A stretch of 64,000 nt of DNA from positions 6,893 through 70,892 of the forward strand of contig NZ_DBGCTQ010000116.1 in NCBI RefSeq assembly GCF_048388525.1, written 5' to 3'. The notes under the pieces were generated by a model. That model saw nothing but the letters and a program-made list of their open reading frames with translations, was not told where the DNA came from and searched no databases. Shown in pieces: positions 50,147 through 58,433 of this stretch (positions are counted from its first letter, which is position 1; the number at the start of each line of letters is the position of its first letter). Position numbers and translations under genes: made by a program. Source of the DNA: BQOK01 sp048388525 (GTDB taxonomy: Bacteria > Bacillota > Clostridia > Oscillospirales > Ruminococcaceae).

Positions 50147-51901
50147 TCACTCCTCCAAAGGGATCTCGAACCAGACGCGCGCCCCCCCGCCCGGCGCGCC
50201 GCCCGTGTGAAGGGCGGCCCCGGGGCCATAGCGCAGCCGAAGCCGGTCGTTTACATTGTGCAGGCCGATGCTGGCACCCTGCCGCTGGGTGTTCACCGCG
50301 GGAGCCGACAGATCAAAGCCGGGCGCAAAACCGCAGCCATCGTCCTGCACCAGCACCGAGAGGGTTTCACCCATCCGCTGGATGGAGATGCGGATGTGCC
50401 CGTGCAGGGCGCCGTTTTTCAGGCCGTGAAACAAGCTGTTTTCCACCAGCGGCTGGATCATCAGGCGGGGGATGGAGCAGCCCAGCGTGTCCTCCGCCAC
50501 CTCATAGGTGACCTCAAAATTGTCGTAGCGGTGCTTTTGGATCACCAGGTAATTGCGCAGATATTTCAGTTCCTCTTCCACGGTGATGAGCTCGCGCTTG
50601 GGGTCCAGATTGATCTTCAGCAGCTTCACCAGGCACACCAGCACCTCGCTGGCGCTCTGGTTTTGTTTCATATCGATCAAAAAGCGCACCACAGTGAGGG
50701 TGTTGTAAAGGAAATGGGGGTTGATCTGCGCCCGAAGCGCTTCCAGCTCGGCGTTTCTCTTGGCGTTTTGCTCCTGGATGAGATTTTGGAACAGGCGGTG
50801 CAGCTCATCCAGCATCAGCAGATAGCCCCGGTTCAGGTAGCCGATCTCATCGGTGCGCTCCACGTCCAGGGGCGGGGGGGTAAAGTCCAGCGTTTCCAGG
50901 CCGCGCATGCATTCCACCAGGGTGAGGATTGGCCGTGAGAGGGTGCGGTACAAAAGCCAGGAAAACAGGGCCGCCGCTGCCAGCACGATGCCGAAGATCA
51001 CCGGCATGGAGCCGACCAGCTGAGTGAGCAGCATGAAGAAAGTGGGCATTTGGGTCACCTGCACCACGTACCACCGGGTGCGGGGATCAAGGGAGTAGAC
51101 CGTCACCACACTGTCGGAAAAAGAAGTGTAGTACCCCTCGGGGCCGGTGACTTGGGCCATGTCCAGCAGCTGCAGGGGCTGTGCGTCGGGGTGAAAGGCG
51201 GCGTCCTTTGCCAGCACCGCCCGCCCCTCGCCGTCGGCCAGGTAAATTTGGGTGGTGGGGGAGGCGTAGTCGCTCAGGCTGTCGGACACGCTGCGCTTGA
51301 GGATGCTCACCACCGCGACCCCCACCGGCTGGTTGGAGTTCACGTTTTTCAGCAGCCGTGTGGCGAACAAAAGGCGCGAGGCGTTGGGCGCGATCTCTCT
51401 TCCGTCCACCCACACCACGCGGCCCCCGGCCTCCTGCGCCCGGGTATACCACTCTGCGGAAAAGGTGCCGGGCGCGGCCAAAAAGCTGTGGGCCAGCGCG
51501 GCGGAGTTATAGTAAACGTAGCGGTTGCCATAAAAATCGAACAGATCGATCTGGCACACAAAATAGGGGTTCGAAAATTTGTGCTGGTAGTAGTGGTTTT
51601 GGAACCGGGCCTGATTTTCGTCTGACGGCTGCGCCAGGATCCGCTGGATCTCCGCGTCAAGGTACATATCGTCGGTCACCAGGGCGGCGTCCTGCAGCTG
51701 GGTGTCCAGGTTGGAACGCACATAGGCCGAGTTTTGCAGCGCATAGTCAGCCAGGGTATTCACATAATAGCGAAAATAGATGTAGAAGGTGCCGAAGGAG
51801 ACCAGCAGCATCAGCAAAAAGATGCCCAGAAACAAAAACACCAGCACCTTTTTGTAAAAATGGCTTTTATATGGCGGTGCGGCGTCCCTCAAAACACTCA
51901 C
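50147..51901 (-). CDS. YesM-type sensor histidine kinase
   Basis: 584 residues. One membrane helix (about 20-42), a large extracellular Cache-like sensor (to about 290), a second helix (about 295-318) and HAMP. The His_kinase signature AQINPHFLYNTLTVVRF holds the phospho-acceptor. The ATPase domain has LVENSLFHGLKNG and VQDDGCGFAPG, then GIGLHNV-like SIGLHNVNDRL. Such kinases sense extracellular saccharides, often through a binding protein. Its promoter is at 51925-51953. Confidence 0.92.
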   Translation of the reverse strand: MSVLRDAAPPYKSHFYKKVLVFLFLGIFLLMLLVSFGTFYIYFRYYVNTLADYALQNSAYVRSNLDTQLQDAALVTDDMYLDAEIQRILAQPSDENQARFQNHYYQHKFSNPYFVCQIDLFDFYGNRYVYYNSAALAHSFLAAPGTFSAEWYTRAQEAGGRVVWVDGREIAPNASRLLFATRLLKNVNSNQPVGVAVVSILKRSVSDSLSDYASPTTQIYLADGEGRAVLAKDAAFHPDAQPLQLLDMAQVTGPEGYYTSFSDSVVTVYSLDPRTRWYVVQVTQMPTFFMLLTQLVGSMPVIFGIVLAAAALFSWLLYRTLSRPILTLVECMRGLETLDFTPPPLDVERTDEIGYLNRGYLLMLDELHRLFQNLIQEQNAKRNAELEALRAQINPHFLYNTLTVVRFLIDMKQNQSASEVLVCLVKLLKINLDPKRELITVEEELKYLRNYLVIQKHRYDNFEVTYEVAEDTLGCSIPRLMIQPLVENSLFHGLKNGALHGHIRISIQRMGETLSVLVQDDGCGFAPGFDLSAPAVNTQRQGASIGLHNVNDRLRLRYGPGAALHTGGAPGGGARVWFEIPLEE

Positions 51902-51924
51902 CTTCTTAAACTGATTTTGAATAT

Positions 51925-51953
51925 ATTATACTATAATTTTTTTGAACAGGCAA
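51925..51953 (-). promoter_or_regulatory. Promoter of the YesM/YesN two-component operon
   Basis: Minus strand TTGCCT (plus 51948-51953), 17-base spacer, perfect TATAAT (plus 51925-51930), in an AT-rich 98-base gap. Confidence 0.78.
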
Positions 51954-51999
51954 AATAACTGTTTAAAAAATATTCAAAATATGCCGGTCTGAGGCGCTT

Positions 52000-53403
52000 T
52001 CACCACGCCTTTTTCAAGACTTGGGCCAAAGGGGCCACGTCGCCGGGGCAAAGTGCACCGTATCCCAACACCACCGTGTGATCCGGCAGCGGGGTGCGGC
52101 CGGGTGCGCGGCAGTAGTCGGTCAGGCCGGCCAGCCGCACCCCGGCGGCGCGGGCGGCGCGCACCATTTCCGCTTCCGGGGGCCCCCCCGGGAAGCGCAG
52201 CAGCAGGTGCAGGCCGGTGTGCTGGCCGTAAAATTCCAGCGCGCCCGGGCCGAACGCGGCCTCCAGCGCGCGGGTGAGGGCAAGCATCCGGGCCTTGTAC
52301 TGCCCCCGCGCCCGGGCCAGATGGCGCACATAATGCCCCCGCTGCAAAAAAAGCCGCAGGGTCTGCTGCTCAAACCGGCTGACGGTGGAGGAGTAACTGC
52401 CGAACGCGCTGCGAAAGGGGCCCAGCAGACCGGTGGGCAGCACCATGTAAGCAATGCGGATGCTGGGGGCCAGGCTGCGGGAAAAGGTGGAGAGATACAC
52501 CACCGGTCCATCCCGCCCGGCCATGCCCTGCAGGCTCGGCAGCGGGCGAAGGCCGAACCGAAACTCCGAATCGTAGTCGTCTTCCAGGATCAGCCGGCCG
52601 GGCGCGGCGCCCGCCCAGCGCAGCAGGGCGGCCCGCCGCCCCGCCGGCATCACGGCCCCGGTGGGGAACTGATGGCTGGGGGTCACGTAAACAAGGTCCG
52701 CCCCGCTGGCCGCCAGCGCCCCGGGGTCCAGGCCCTGCCCATCCACGGGCACAGGCAGGCAGAAAAGACCGCTGTTCTCCAGAATGCGGCCGGGCCTGCC
52801 GTAGCCCGGGTCCTCCAGCGCGGCGGTGCGGCCGGCGGCAAGGCGGCCCACCAGCCCCAGAAGGTACTCCACCCCTGCGCCCACCACCACCTGGCCGGGA
52901 TCGCAGTCCACCCCCCGGTAGGCGCGCAGGTACTCGGCGATGGCCTGGCGCAGGTCCCCGTCGCCCTGGGGGTGGCCGTGGGCAAGCAGCTCAGGCCGGC
53001 CGTAGAGCAATTCTTTTTGGATCCGCCCCCAGGTGCGGAAGGGAAACAGCCCGGTGTCCACCCCGCCGGTGGAGAGGTCGTACCGCCAGGCGGCGGCCGG
53101 CTGCTGCGCTGGGGCCGCCCCGCAGGGGAGGCGCGGCGGGGCCAGCGGACCCTCGTAAGGGCACACAAAAAAGCCCGAGCGCGGCCGTGCCGCCAGCCAG
53201 CCCTCAGCCGCCAGCAGCTGGTAGGCGGTGTCCACCGTGTTCACGCTCAGGCCCAGTTCCGCGGCCAGGCTGCGCTTGCCGGGCATCCGTTCCCCGGCCG
53301 CCAGCTCCCCGGCCCGGATCTGGGCGGCCACTGCCCGGTACAGCTGTTCATACAGCGGCGGCGCCCCCGGCCCTGCGGCCCGCTCGAATGAAATGCGAAG
53401 CAT
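52000..53403 (-). CDS. MocR/PdxR-family regulator (GntR HTH fused to aminotransferase domain)
   Basis: 467 residues. The GntR winged helix (about 10-80) has PLYEQLYRAVAAQIRAGEL, GKRSLAAELGLSVNTVDTAYQLL and LAARPRSGFFV. A class I aminotransferase fold follows, with YVTPSHQFPTGAVM, LEDDYDSEFRF (PLP region) and STFSRSLAPSIRIAYMV, where Ser-x-x-Lys would be the lysine motif. At that place I read FSRSLAP, so the PLP-binding Lys may be replaced by Arg. Divergent from an ECF S component, it probably controls that gene. Confidence 0.87.
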   Translation of the reverse strand: MLRISFERAAGPGAPPLYEQLYRAVAAQIRAGELAAGERMPGKRSLAAELGLSVNTVDTAYQLLAAEGWLAARPRSGFFVCPYEGPLAPPRLPCGAAPAQQPAAAWRYDLSTGGVDTGLFPFRTWGRIQKELLYGRPELLAHGHPQGDGDLRQAIAEYLRAYRGVDCDPGQVVVGAGVEYLLGLVGRLAAGRTAALEDPGYGRPGRILENSGLFCLPVPVDGQGLDPGALAASGADLVYVTPSHQFPTGAVMPAGRRAALLRWAGAAPGRLILEDDYDSEFRFGLRPLPSLQGMAGRDGPVVYLSTFSRSLAPSIRIAYMVLPTGLLGPFRSAFGSYSSTVSRFEQQTLRLFLQRGHYVRHLARARGQYKARMLALTRALEAAFGPGALEFYGQHTGLHLLLRFPGGPPEAEMVRAARAAGVRLAGLTDYCRAPGRTPLPDHTVVLGYGALCPGDVAPLAQVLKKAW

Positions 53404-53442
53404 ACGGTCCTCACTCTCTCTGCAACTGATCCCTTAAAAAAT

Positions 53443-53484
53443 ATATCATCTGGATATTTTAATGGGTTCAGAATGTCTTATAAT
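53443..53484 (+). promoter_or_regulatory. Control region of the ECF S-component gene
   Basis: A perfect TATAAT (53479-53484) lies about 55 bases before the start codon. Just upstream is the inverted repeat ATATC-5-GATAT (53443-53457), a possible operator for the divergent MocR-type regulator. Confidence 0.45.
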
Positions 53485-53539
53485 GAGAGCATAGAGTGCG
53501 GGGAAACAAAAGTCAAGCCCCGCAAGGGAGGGTTTTGTG

Positions 53540-54112
53540 ATGGAACAAAAAAACAGTTTGGCGGTGCGGCGCCTGGCGGTGGTGGGCATGCTGGCCGCCA
53601 TGGTGTTCATTTTTACCTACATCGGCATCGACATTCCCAGCCCCCTGGGCAAGGCGAAGGTGCACATGGGCAATGTGATGTGCCTTTTGAGCGGGCTTTT
53701 GTTTGGGGGCGTGCCGGGGGGGCTTGCGGCCGGCATCGGCTCGGGGCTGTTCGACCTGATGGACCCCGCCTGGGCGCCGGAATTCTGGATCACGGCCATC
53801 AATAAATTTGCCATGGCCTTTGTGGCGGGAACCCTGGCCAAAAAGCTGCCCGTGAACCGGCACGCTGGCTATTGGGTGGCTGGCGTGGCCGGGGCGGTGA
53901 GCTATTGCGTATTGTACGTGAGCAAAAACATCCTGTCGGGGCATTTTATCAAGGGCTTTTCCTGGAACGTGGCCATTCTGGAAACCGTGACCGTGAAGCT
54001 GCCGGTTACCCTGGTGAACGCCCTGATTGCGGTGGTGTGCTCGGTGCTGCTGGCCGAGGCGCTTCGCCCGGCCCTCAAAAGGGCGGGGCTGTTCCGCGGC
54101 GCTTTGACCTGA
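53540..54112 (+). CDS. ECF transporter S component
   Basis: 190 residues, six membrane helices. The opening VRRLAVVGMLAAMVFIFTYIGIDIP carries the Ala-rich helix 1 with small-residue spacing used to contact EcfT. VHMGNVMCLLSGLLFGGVPGGLAAGIGSGLFDL is typical of vitamin-binding S components. Specificity cannot be read; pairing with a MocR/PdxR-type regulator hints at a vitamin B6 compound. ATG 53540 is 7 bases after AAGGGAGGG; GTG 53537 is the alternative. EcfA/EcfT are not in the window. Confidence 0.85.
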   Translation: MEQKNSLAVRRLAVVGMLAAMVFIFTYIGIDIPSPLGKAKVHMGNVMCLLSGLLFGGVPGGLAAGIGSGLFDLMDPAWAPEFWITAINKFAMAFVAGTLAKKLPVNRHAGYWVAGVAGAVSYCVLYVSKNILSGHFIKGFSWNVAILETVTVKLPVTLVNALIAVVCSVLLAEALRPALKRAGLFRGALT

Positions 54113-54145
54113 CAGGGAAATGCTGCAAAATTCAACAGAACAGGG

Positions 54146-54198
54146 GCCCCGGGCGGGCCGGCGCAGGGCGGGGGCCTTGCCGCCGGCCCGCCCGGGGC
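54146..54198 (+). terminator. Terminator hairpin
   Basis: 18-base perfect GC-rich stem (54146-54163 / 54181-54198) with a 17-base loop downstream of the S-component gene; weakly T-rich after. Confidence 0.65.
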
Positions 54199-54252
54199 TT
54201 TGGCGGCTTTTCCCAGAAATGTGTAAAAAAACAGGAAAAACCACCTCGGGGT

Positions 54253-54281
54253 TTGCGCTTACAGGCAAAATAGTGTAAAAT
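54253..54281 (+). promoter_or_regulatory. Promoter of the SGNH-hydrolase gene
   Basis: TTGCGC (54253-54258), 17-base spacer, TAAAAT (54276-54281), about 65 bases before the ATG. Confidence 0.6.
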
Positions 54282-54345
54282 AGAAATGCTTATGTGCGCA
54301 ACTGCCCCGGCAAGCCGCCGGGTCTTGAGGAAAGGTGGATGCAGC

Positions 54346-55956
54346 ATGGCTTCCAACAAGAAACAACACGGTGCCGGCGCCAACCGGTTCCGGGCGTTCC
54401 TGAAAGGTCCCGCGGGCCTGCCCACGCTGGCGGGCGCCGGCGCGGTGCTTATTATTTTGATTGCGGCCCTGATCTTTTGGGCGGTGCGGGCCCACGCGGC
54501 GGCGCCTGCCTCCGCCAGCGGCAGCAGCTCGGCCTGGTCTGAGCCGGCGGATGATCTGACCTACACCGCTACGGAAAAGGTGGACAAAGAGCAGTTCAGC
54601 GGCACGATCCTGCCGCTGACCGAGGACGCTGGCCAGGAATACATTGACGAGACCCTGTTTTTGGGAGACTCCAACACGGTGCGCTATATGATGTACAGCG
54701 CCACCGATAACAGCAAGGTCCCGTTCACCAGCCTGGAAAACAACATCGGTGTGACCAGCATGGGGGTCACCTCGATCACCAGCCTCAAGTGCGAGGAGTT
54801 CCAGGGATATTCCGACAAGGTGACCATGCCGGAGGCGGTGAAGATCCTGCAGCCCAAACGGGTGATCATTGGGTTTGGCACCAACAACCTCACCATGGAC
54901 ACCGACACGTTCATCTCCAATTATAAAAAGGGGCTGAAGGCCATTCACGACGCCTACCCCTATGCCGACATCATTGTGAACGCCATCCCTCCGCTGGATA
55001 AAGAGCGCGAGAACGGCAGCCTCTCGATGAAACAGGTGGACCGGCTGAATGCCGCCATCGCGAAGATGTGCGAGCAGGAGGGCTATAAATATCTGGACAG
55101 CAGCGAGGCGCTGGAGGACCCTGCCACCGGCTGGGCAAAAAAGGACTACACCCTGGGTGACGGTGTGCACCTGAACCAGAATGGTGTGCGCGCTTTCTTC
55201 CAGTATGTGCGCACCCACGCCTATATCACTGAAGACACCCGCCCGAAGCCTTTGAAAAAGATCCCCAAGGTGATCGGCGTGCCCGCGGGCTTGATCAGCA
55301 ACGATCCCATCGCGGTGCGCGGCGCCAAGGTGCCGGTGGAGTTTATCGCTTCCGAGGGCGGCCGCATTGAGGGCGCCACGAGCCAGAGCGTGAAAAAGGG
55401 CCAGCAGACAAGCGCCGTGACCGCGGTGCCGGATGAGGGCTGGGAGTTTGTGGGCTGGAGCGCCACCATTGGCCATGTGGATGGCAGCGCCACCGTCATG
55501 TTCACCGTTCCCGCCGACGCCGACGCCAACGGTGTGGTGATCACGGCAAACTTCCGCAAGGTCGACAACGAGCCCGAGCCCACCCCCTACTGCATCTGCG
55601 GCAGCCACTGGTGCGACCCCAATGACCAGACTACCTGGAACTACGACTGCCCGATCTGCGGCGACGATCCCAAAAAGTGCGAGGGTCTGAGGCCCACGCC
55701 GAGCCCGAGTCCTTCGCCCAGCCCGAATCCGTCCCCCAGCCCGAGCCCGGATGTGCCGACGGATACACCTACGGACACACCCACGGACACGCCGACCGAT
55801 ACGCCTACAAATACACCCACAGATACACCTACGAATGCGCCCACAGACACACCTACGGAGGCACCTACAGATATGCCTACAGACGTACCCACAGATACGC
55901 CAGCCAATGATGGGACAACTCCGGGAACAGAGGGCGCCAGTGGGGCAGCGGAATAG
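54346..55956 (+). CDS. Membrane-anchored SGNH/GDSL hydrolase with Cys-rich module and Thr-Pro repeats
   Basis: 536 residues. One membrane helix (about 24-47), then an extracellular SGNH hydrolase: FLGDSNTVRYM (nucleophile Ser about 109), GFGTNNLTMD (Asn, about 178) and LGDGVHLNQNG (Asp/His, about 272). A bacterial-repeat-like beta domain follows, with WEFVGWSATIG and VVITANFRK. A short module with six cysteines (YCICGSHWCDP and DCPICGDDPKKC) precedes an S-P stretch and a tail of T-D-T-P repeats. Likely deacetylates or de-esterifies a surface glycan. ATG 54346 behind GGAAAGG; no LPxTG motif seen. Confidence 0.82.
   Translation: MASNKKQHGAGANRFRAFLKGPAGLPTLAGAGAVLIILIAALIFWAVRAHAAAPASASGSSSAWSEPADDLTYTATEKVDKEQFSGTILPLTEDAGQEYIDETLFLGDSNTVRYMMYSATDNSKVPFTSLENNIGVTSMGVTSITSLKCEEFQGYSDKVTMPEAVKILQPKRVIIGFGTNNLTMDTDTFISNYKKGLKAIHDAYPYADIIVNAIPPLDKERENGSLSMKQVDRLNAAIAKMCEQEGYKYLDSSEALEDPATGWAKKDYTLGDGVHLNQNGVRAFFQYVRTHAYITEDTRPKPLKKIPKVIGVPAGLISNDPIAVRGAKVPVEFIASEGGRIEGATSQSVKKGQQTSAVTAVPDEGWEFVGWSATIGHVDGSATVMFTVPADADANGVVITANFRKVDNEPEPTPYCICGSHWCDPNDQTTWNYDCPICGDDPKKCEGLRPTPSPSPSPSPNPSPSPSPDVPTDTPTDTPTDTPTDTPTNTPTDTPTNAPTDTPTEAPTDMPTDVPTDTPANDGTTPGTEGASGAAE
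55756..55905 (+). repeat. Tandem 12-base repeat encoding Pro-Thr-Asp-Thr
   Basis: About a dozen imperfect copies of a unit like ccnacngayacn in frame, encoding P-T-D-T with variants such as P-T-N-T, P-T-N-A and P-T-E-A. Forms the extended C-terminal stalk of the SGNH protein; a site likely to vary in length between strains. Confidence 0.88.
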
Positions 55957-55975
55957 CAGACCTGATCGATTTACC

Positions 55976-56005
55976 CCCGGAGGGGCCGGTTTTCCGGCCT
56001 CTCCG
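55976..56005 (+). terminator. Terminator hairpin
   Basis: Stem ccggaggggccgg / ccggcctctccgg (one G-U) with TTTT loop, followed by CTTTTCG, downstream of the SGNH gene. Confidence 0.75.
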
Positions 56006-56051
56006 GCTTTTCGTACAAATGTTTTTCCAAAAGGAGCAACGGAGGAACTTC

Positions 56052-57809
56052 ATGCAAAAAACAACCCGCAAAAAGGGCCTGCTGCGGCGGTTTTGGCCCT
56101 ATCTGCGCAAGTACAGGCGCGTTCTGGTGTTCGATCTGTTCTGCGCCGCCCTTACCACTGTGTGCGACATGGTGCTGCCCCTCATCATGCGCTATCTCAC
56201 CAACACCGCCATGACGAACCTGGCGGCCCTCACGGCGGGCGCGGTGCTGCGGCTGGGGGGGCTGTACCTGGTGCTGCGGCTCATCGACGGCGCGGCCAAC
56301 TACTACATGGCGGACATGGGCCATGTGATGGGCGTTTATGTGGAGACCGACATGCGCCGCGACGCCTTCGCCCACCTGCAAAGGCTGGGCTATACCTATT
56401 ACTCCAACACCAAGGTGGGCCAGATCATGGGCCGCATCACCAACGACCTGTTTGATGTGACTGAGTTTGCCCACCACTGCCCGGAGGAGTTTTTCATCGC
56501 TGCCATAAAGATTGCGGTGAGCTTTGTGATCCTGTGCCAGTCCAGCGTGGCGCTGACCCTCATCCTGTTCGCCTGCGTGCCCCTGATGGCGGTGGTCTCC
56601 ACCGGCATCAACCTGAAGGTTCGGGCGGCCTACCGCCGCCAGCGGGTACAGATCGGCGAACTGAACGCCCGCATTGAAGACAGCCTTCTGGGCGAACGGG
56701 TGGTCAAGGCCTTTGCCAACGAGGAAGTGGAAAAGGAAAAGTTCGAACGGGACAACGCCGCATTCCAGGCGATCAAAAAACAGACTTACCGCTTTATGGC
56801 CGCGTTCCAGACCTCCACCCGCCTGTTTGACGGCCTGATGTACCTGGTGGTAATCGTGGCGGGCGGGCTGTTTTTGGTGAGCGGGCGCATCGGCGCGGGC
56901 GACATGGTGGCTTATATGCTGTATGTCACCACCCTGATCGCCACCATCCGCCGCATTGTGGAATTTGCCGAGCAGTTCCAGCGCGGAATGACAGGCATCG
57001 AGCGCTTTTGCGAGATCATGGACGCGGACGTGGAGATCCTGGACGAGCCCGGCGCCCTGCCCCTGCAGGTGAAGAAAGGCTGCATCCGGTTTGAGGACGT
57101 GAGCTTTGAATACCCCGACGACCACAACCAGGTGCTGCGCCATGTGGACCTGGAGGTACGCCCCGGCGAAAAGCTGGCGCTGGTGGGCCCCTCGGGCGGG
57201 GGCAAGACCACCCTGTGCAACCTGATCCCGCGGTTTTACGATGTGACCGGCGGCCGCATTCTGATCGACGGGCAGGATGTGCGCTCGGTCACCCTCAAGA
57301 GCCTGCGGGGCGCCATCGGCGTGGTGCAGCAGGATGTATACCTGTTCAGCGGCAGCGTATACGAGAACATTGCCTACGGCAAACCCGGCGCCTCCCGGCA
57401 GGAGGTGGAGGCCGCAGCCCGGCTGGCGGGCGCCCACGAGTTCATCACCGCTTTAAAAGACGGCTACGACACCTATGTGGGCGAGCGGGGGGTTAAGCTG
57501 TCGGGCGGGCAGAAGCAGCGCATCGCCATTGCCCGGGTGTTTTTAAAAAATCCGCCCATCCTGATCCTGGACGAGGCCACCAGCGCGCTGGACAACGAGA
57601 GCGAGATATTGGTAGGCAAAAGCCTGGAGCATCTGGCGCTGGGCCGCACCACCCTCACCATCGCCCACCGGCTCACCACCATCCAGCACGCCGACCGAAT
57701 TTTGGTGCTGGGGGCCACCGGCATTGAGGAGCAGGGCACCCATGCCGAGCTGCTGGCAAAGCAGGGTACCTATTACCGGCTGTGGAATGGGCTTGTGAAC
57801 GCGGAGTGA
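56052..57809 (+). CDS. ABC exporter, fused permease and ATPase
   Basis: 585 residues. Six-helix type I exporter domain (about 1-325), then an ATPase domain: VGPSGGGKTTLCNL (Walker A), the QQDVYLFSGSV Q loop, KLSGGQKQRIAIARV (signature), ILILDEATSALD (Walker B) and IAHRLTTI (H loop). Works as a dimer, moving lipid, peptide or drug out of the cell. ATG 56052 with GGAGGAACTTC upstream. It stands alone with no partner half-transporter, so a homodimer is likely. Substrate unknown. Confidence 0.92.
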   Translation: MQKTTRKKGLLRRFWPYLRKYRRVLVFDLFCAALTTVCDMVLPLIMRYLTNTAMTNLAALTAGAVLRLGGLYLVLRLIDGAANYYMADMGHVMGVYVETDMRRDAFAHLQRLGYTYYSNTKVGQIMGRITNDLFDVTEFAHHCPEEFFIAAIKIAVSFVILCQSSVALTLILFACVPLMAVVSTGINLKVRAAYRRQRVQIGELNARIEDSLLGERVVKAFANEEVEKEKFERDNAAFQAIKKQTYRFMAAFQTSTRLFDGLMYLVVIVAGGLFLVSGRIGAGDMVAYMLYVTTLIATIRRIVEFAEQFQRGMTGIERFCEIMDADVEILDEPGALPLQVKKGCIRFEDVSFEYPDDHNQVLRHVDLEVRPGEKLALVGPSGGGKTTLCNLIPRFYDVTGGRILIDGQDVRSVTLKSLRGAIGVVQQDVYLFSGSVYENIAYGKPGASRQEVEAAARLAGAHEFITALKDGYDTYVGERGVKLSGGQKQRIAIARVFLKNPPILILDEATSALDNESEILVGKSLEHLALGRTTLTIAHRLTTIQHADRILVLGATGIEEQGTHAELLAKQGTYYRLWNGLVNAE

Positions 57810-58433
57810 AAAGAACGGAGCAAAGCGGAGGGCAGCGAAATCTCAAGTGCCTTCAAGAAGTTCGGCAAAAAGAAAAATTAAAAAGAGGGAAGGGCGGGAA
57901 GCCTGTGAAAACAAAGCGGTAAGCCCATCCGCCTTGCCCTGGGACGACGGTCGTTGCAGTGGCTGGGACAACCCGGAAGATTAACTTTGAAACAGCCGAA
58001 GAAATCGAAAGCTTGCAGCCAAAAAATTCGTTTTGAGCAAACAAAAGCCTGCGTAACCACGTGGGCTTTTTCTTTTGCAAAAGAAATCGGAGCACCTTAA
58101 TTTGATATACAGCGACAAAATTTGCAGATTCACAACGCTATACTGATTTTGAAAACCCATTTATCGTACTGTTGAAGTGATATAATTGATACCACAGATA
58201 GAGTGAATTGACAAAGTGAAAGCGGGATTTTAAACTTAGGAGTCAGAAAAGGCTATATTTTTACAAGAGAATGTAAGAGCCGCAATTTGCGCGCAAATAT
58301 AGAACCCTAAAAACAGAAATTATCATAGAATAGAGTATTATAGGATAAGGGATGTCCTCCATACGAAATACGGGGGCGAAGCGCGCTTTTCAGACATTAT
58401 AATGTTTGCCCGGGAGCAAAAAGGAGAAGTACA
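57810..58433 (+). other. 624-base intergenic region, AT-rich in its second half
   Basis: The first part is G/A-rich with a short stretch around 57900-58000 that may fold. A weak hairpin with a T tract near 58044-58075 could end the ABC exporter transcript. The part from 58080 to 58400 is much AT-richer than the genome. A TATAAT at 58398-58403 precedes the next gene, with AAGGAGAAG before its ATG. No gene or RNA family was recognised. Confidence 0.45.

Noticed and set aside
55756..55905. CRISPR-like tandem repeat
   Set aside because: The unit is 12 bases with no spacers and stays in frame, encoding P-T-D-T inside a long coding sequence.
57880..58030. A cobalamin-like riboswitch in the spacer after the ABC exporter
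   Set aside because: A few purine-rich pieces are reminiscent, but the conserved box and kissing-loop elements could not be placed, and the next gene has no vitamin link.
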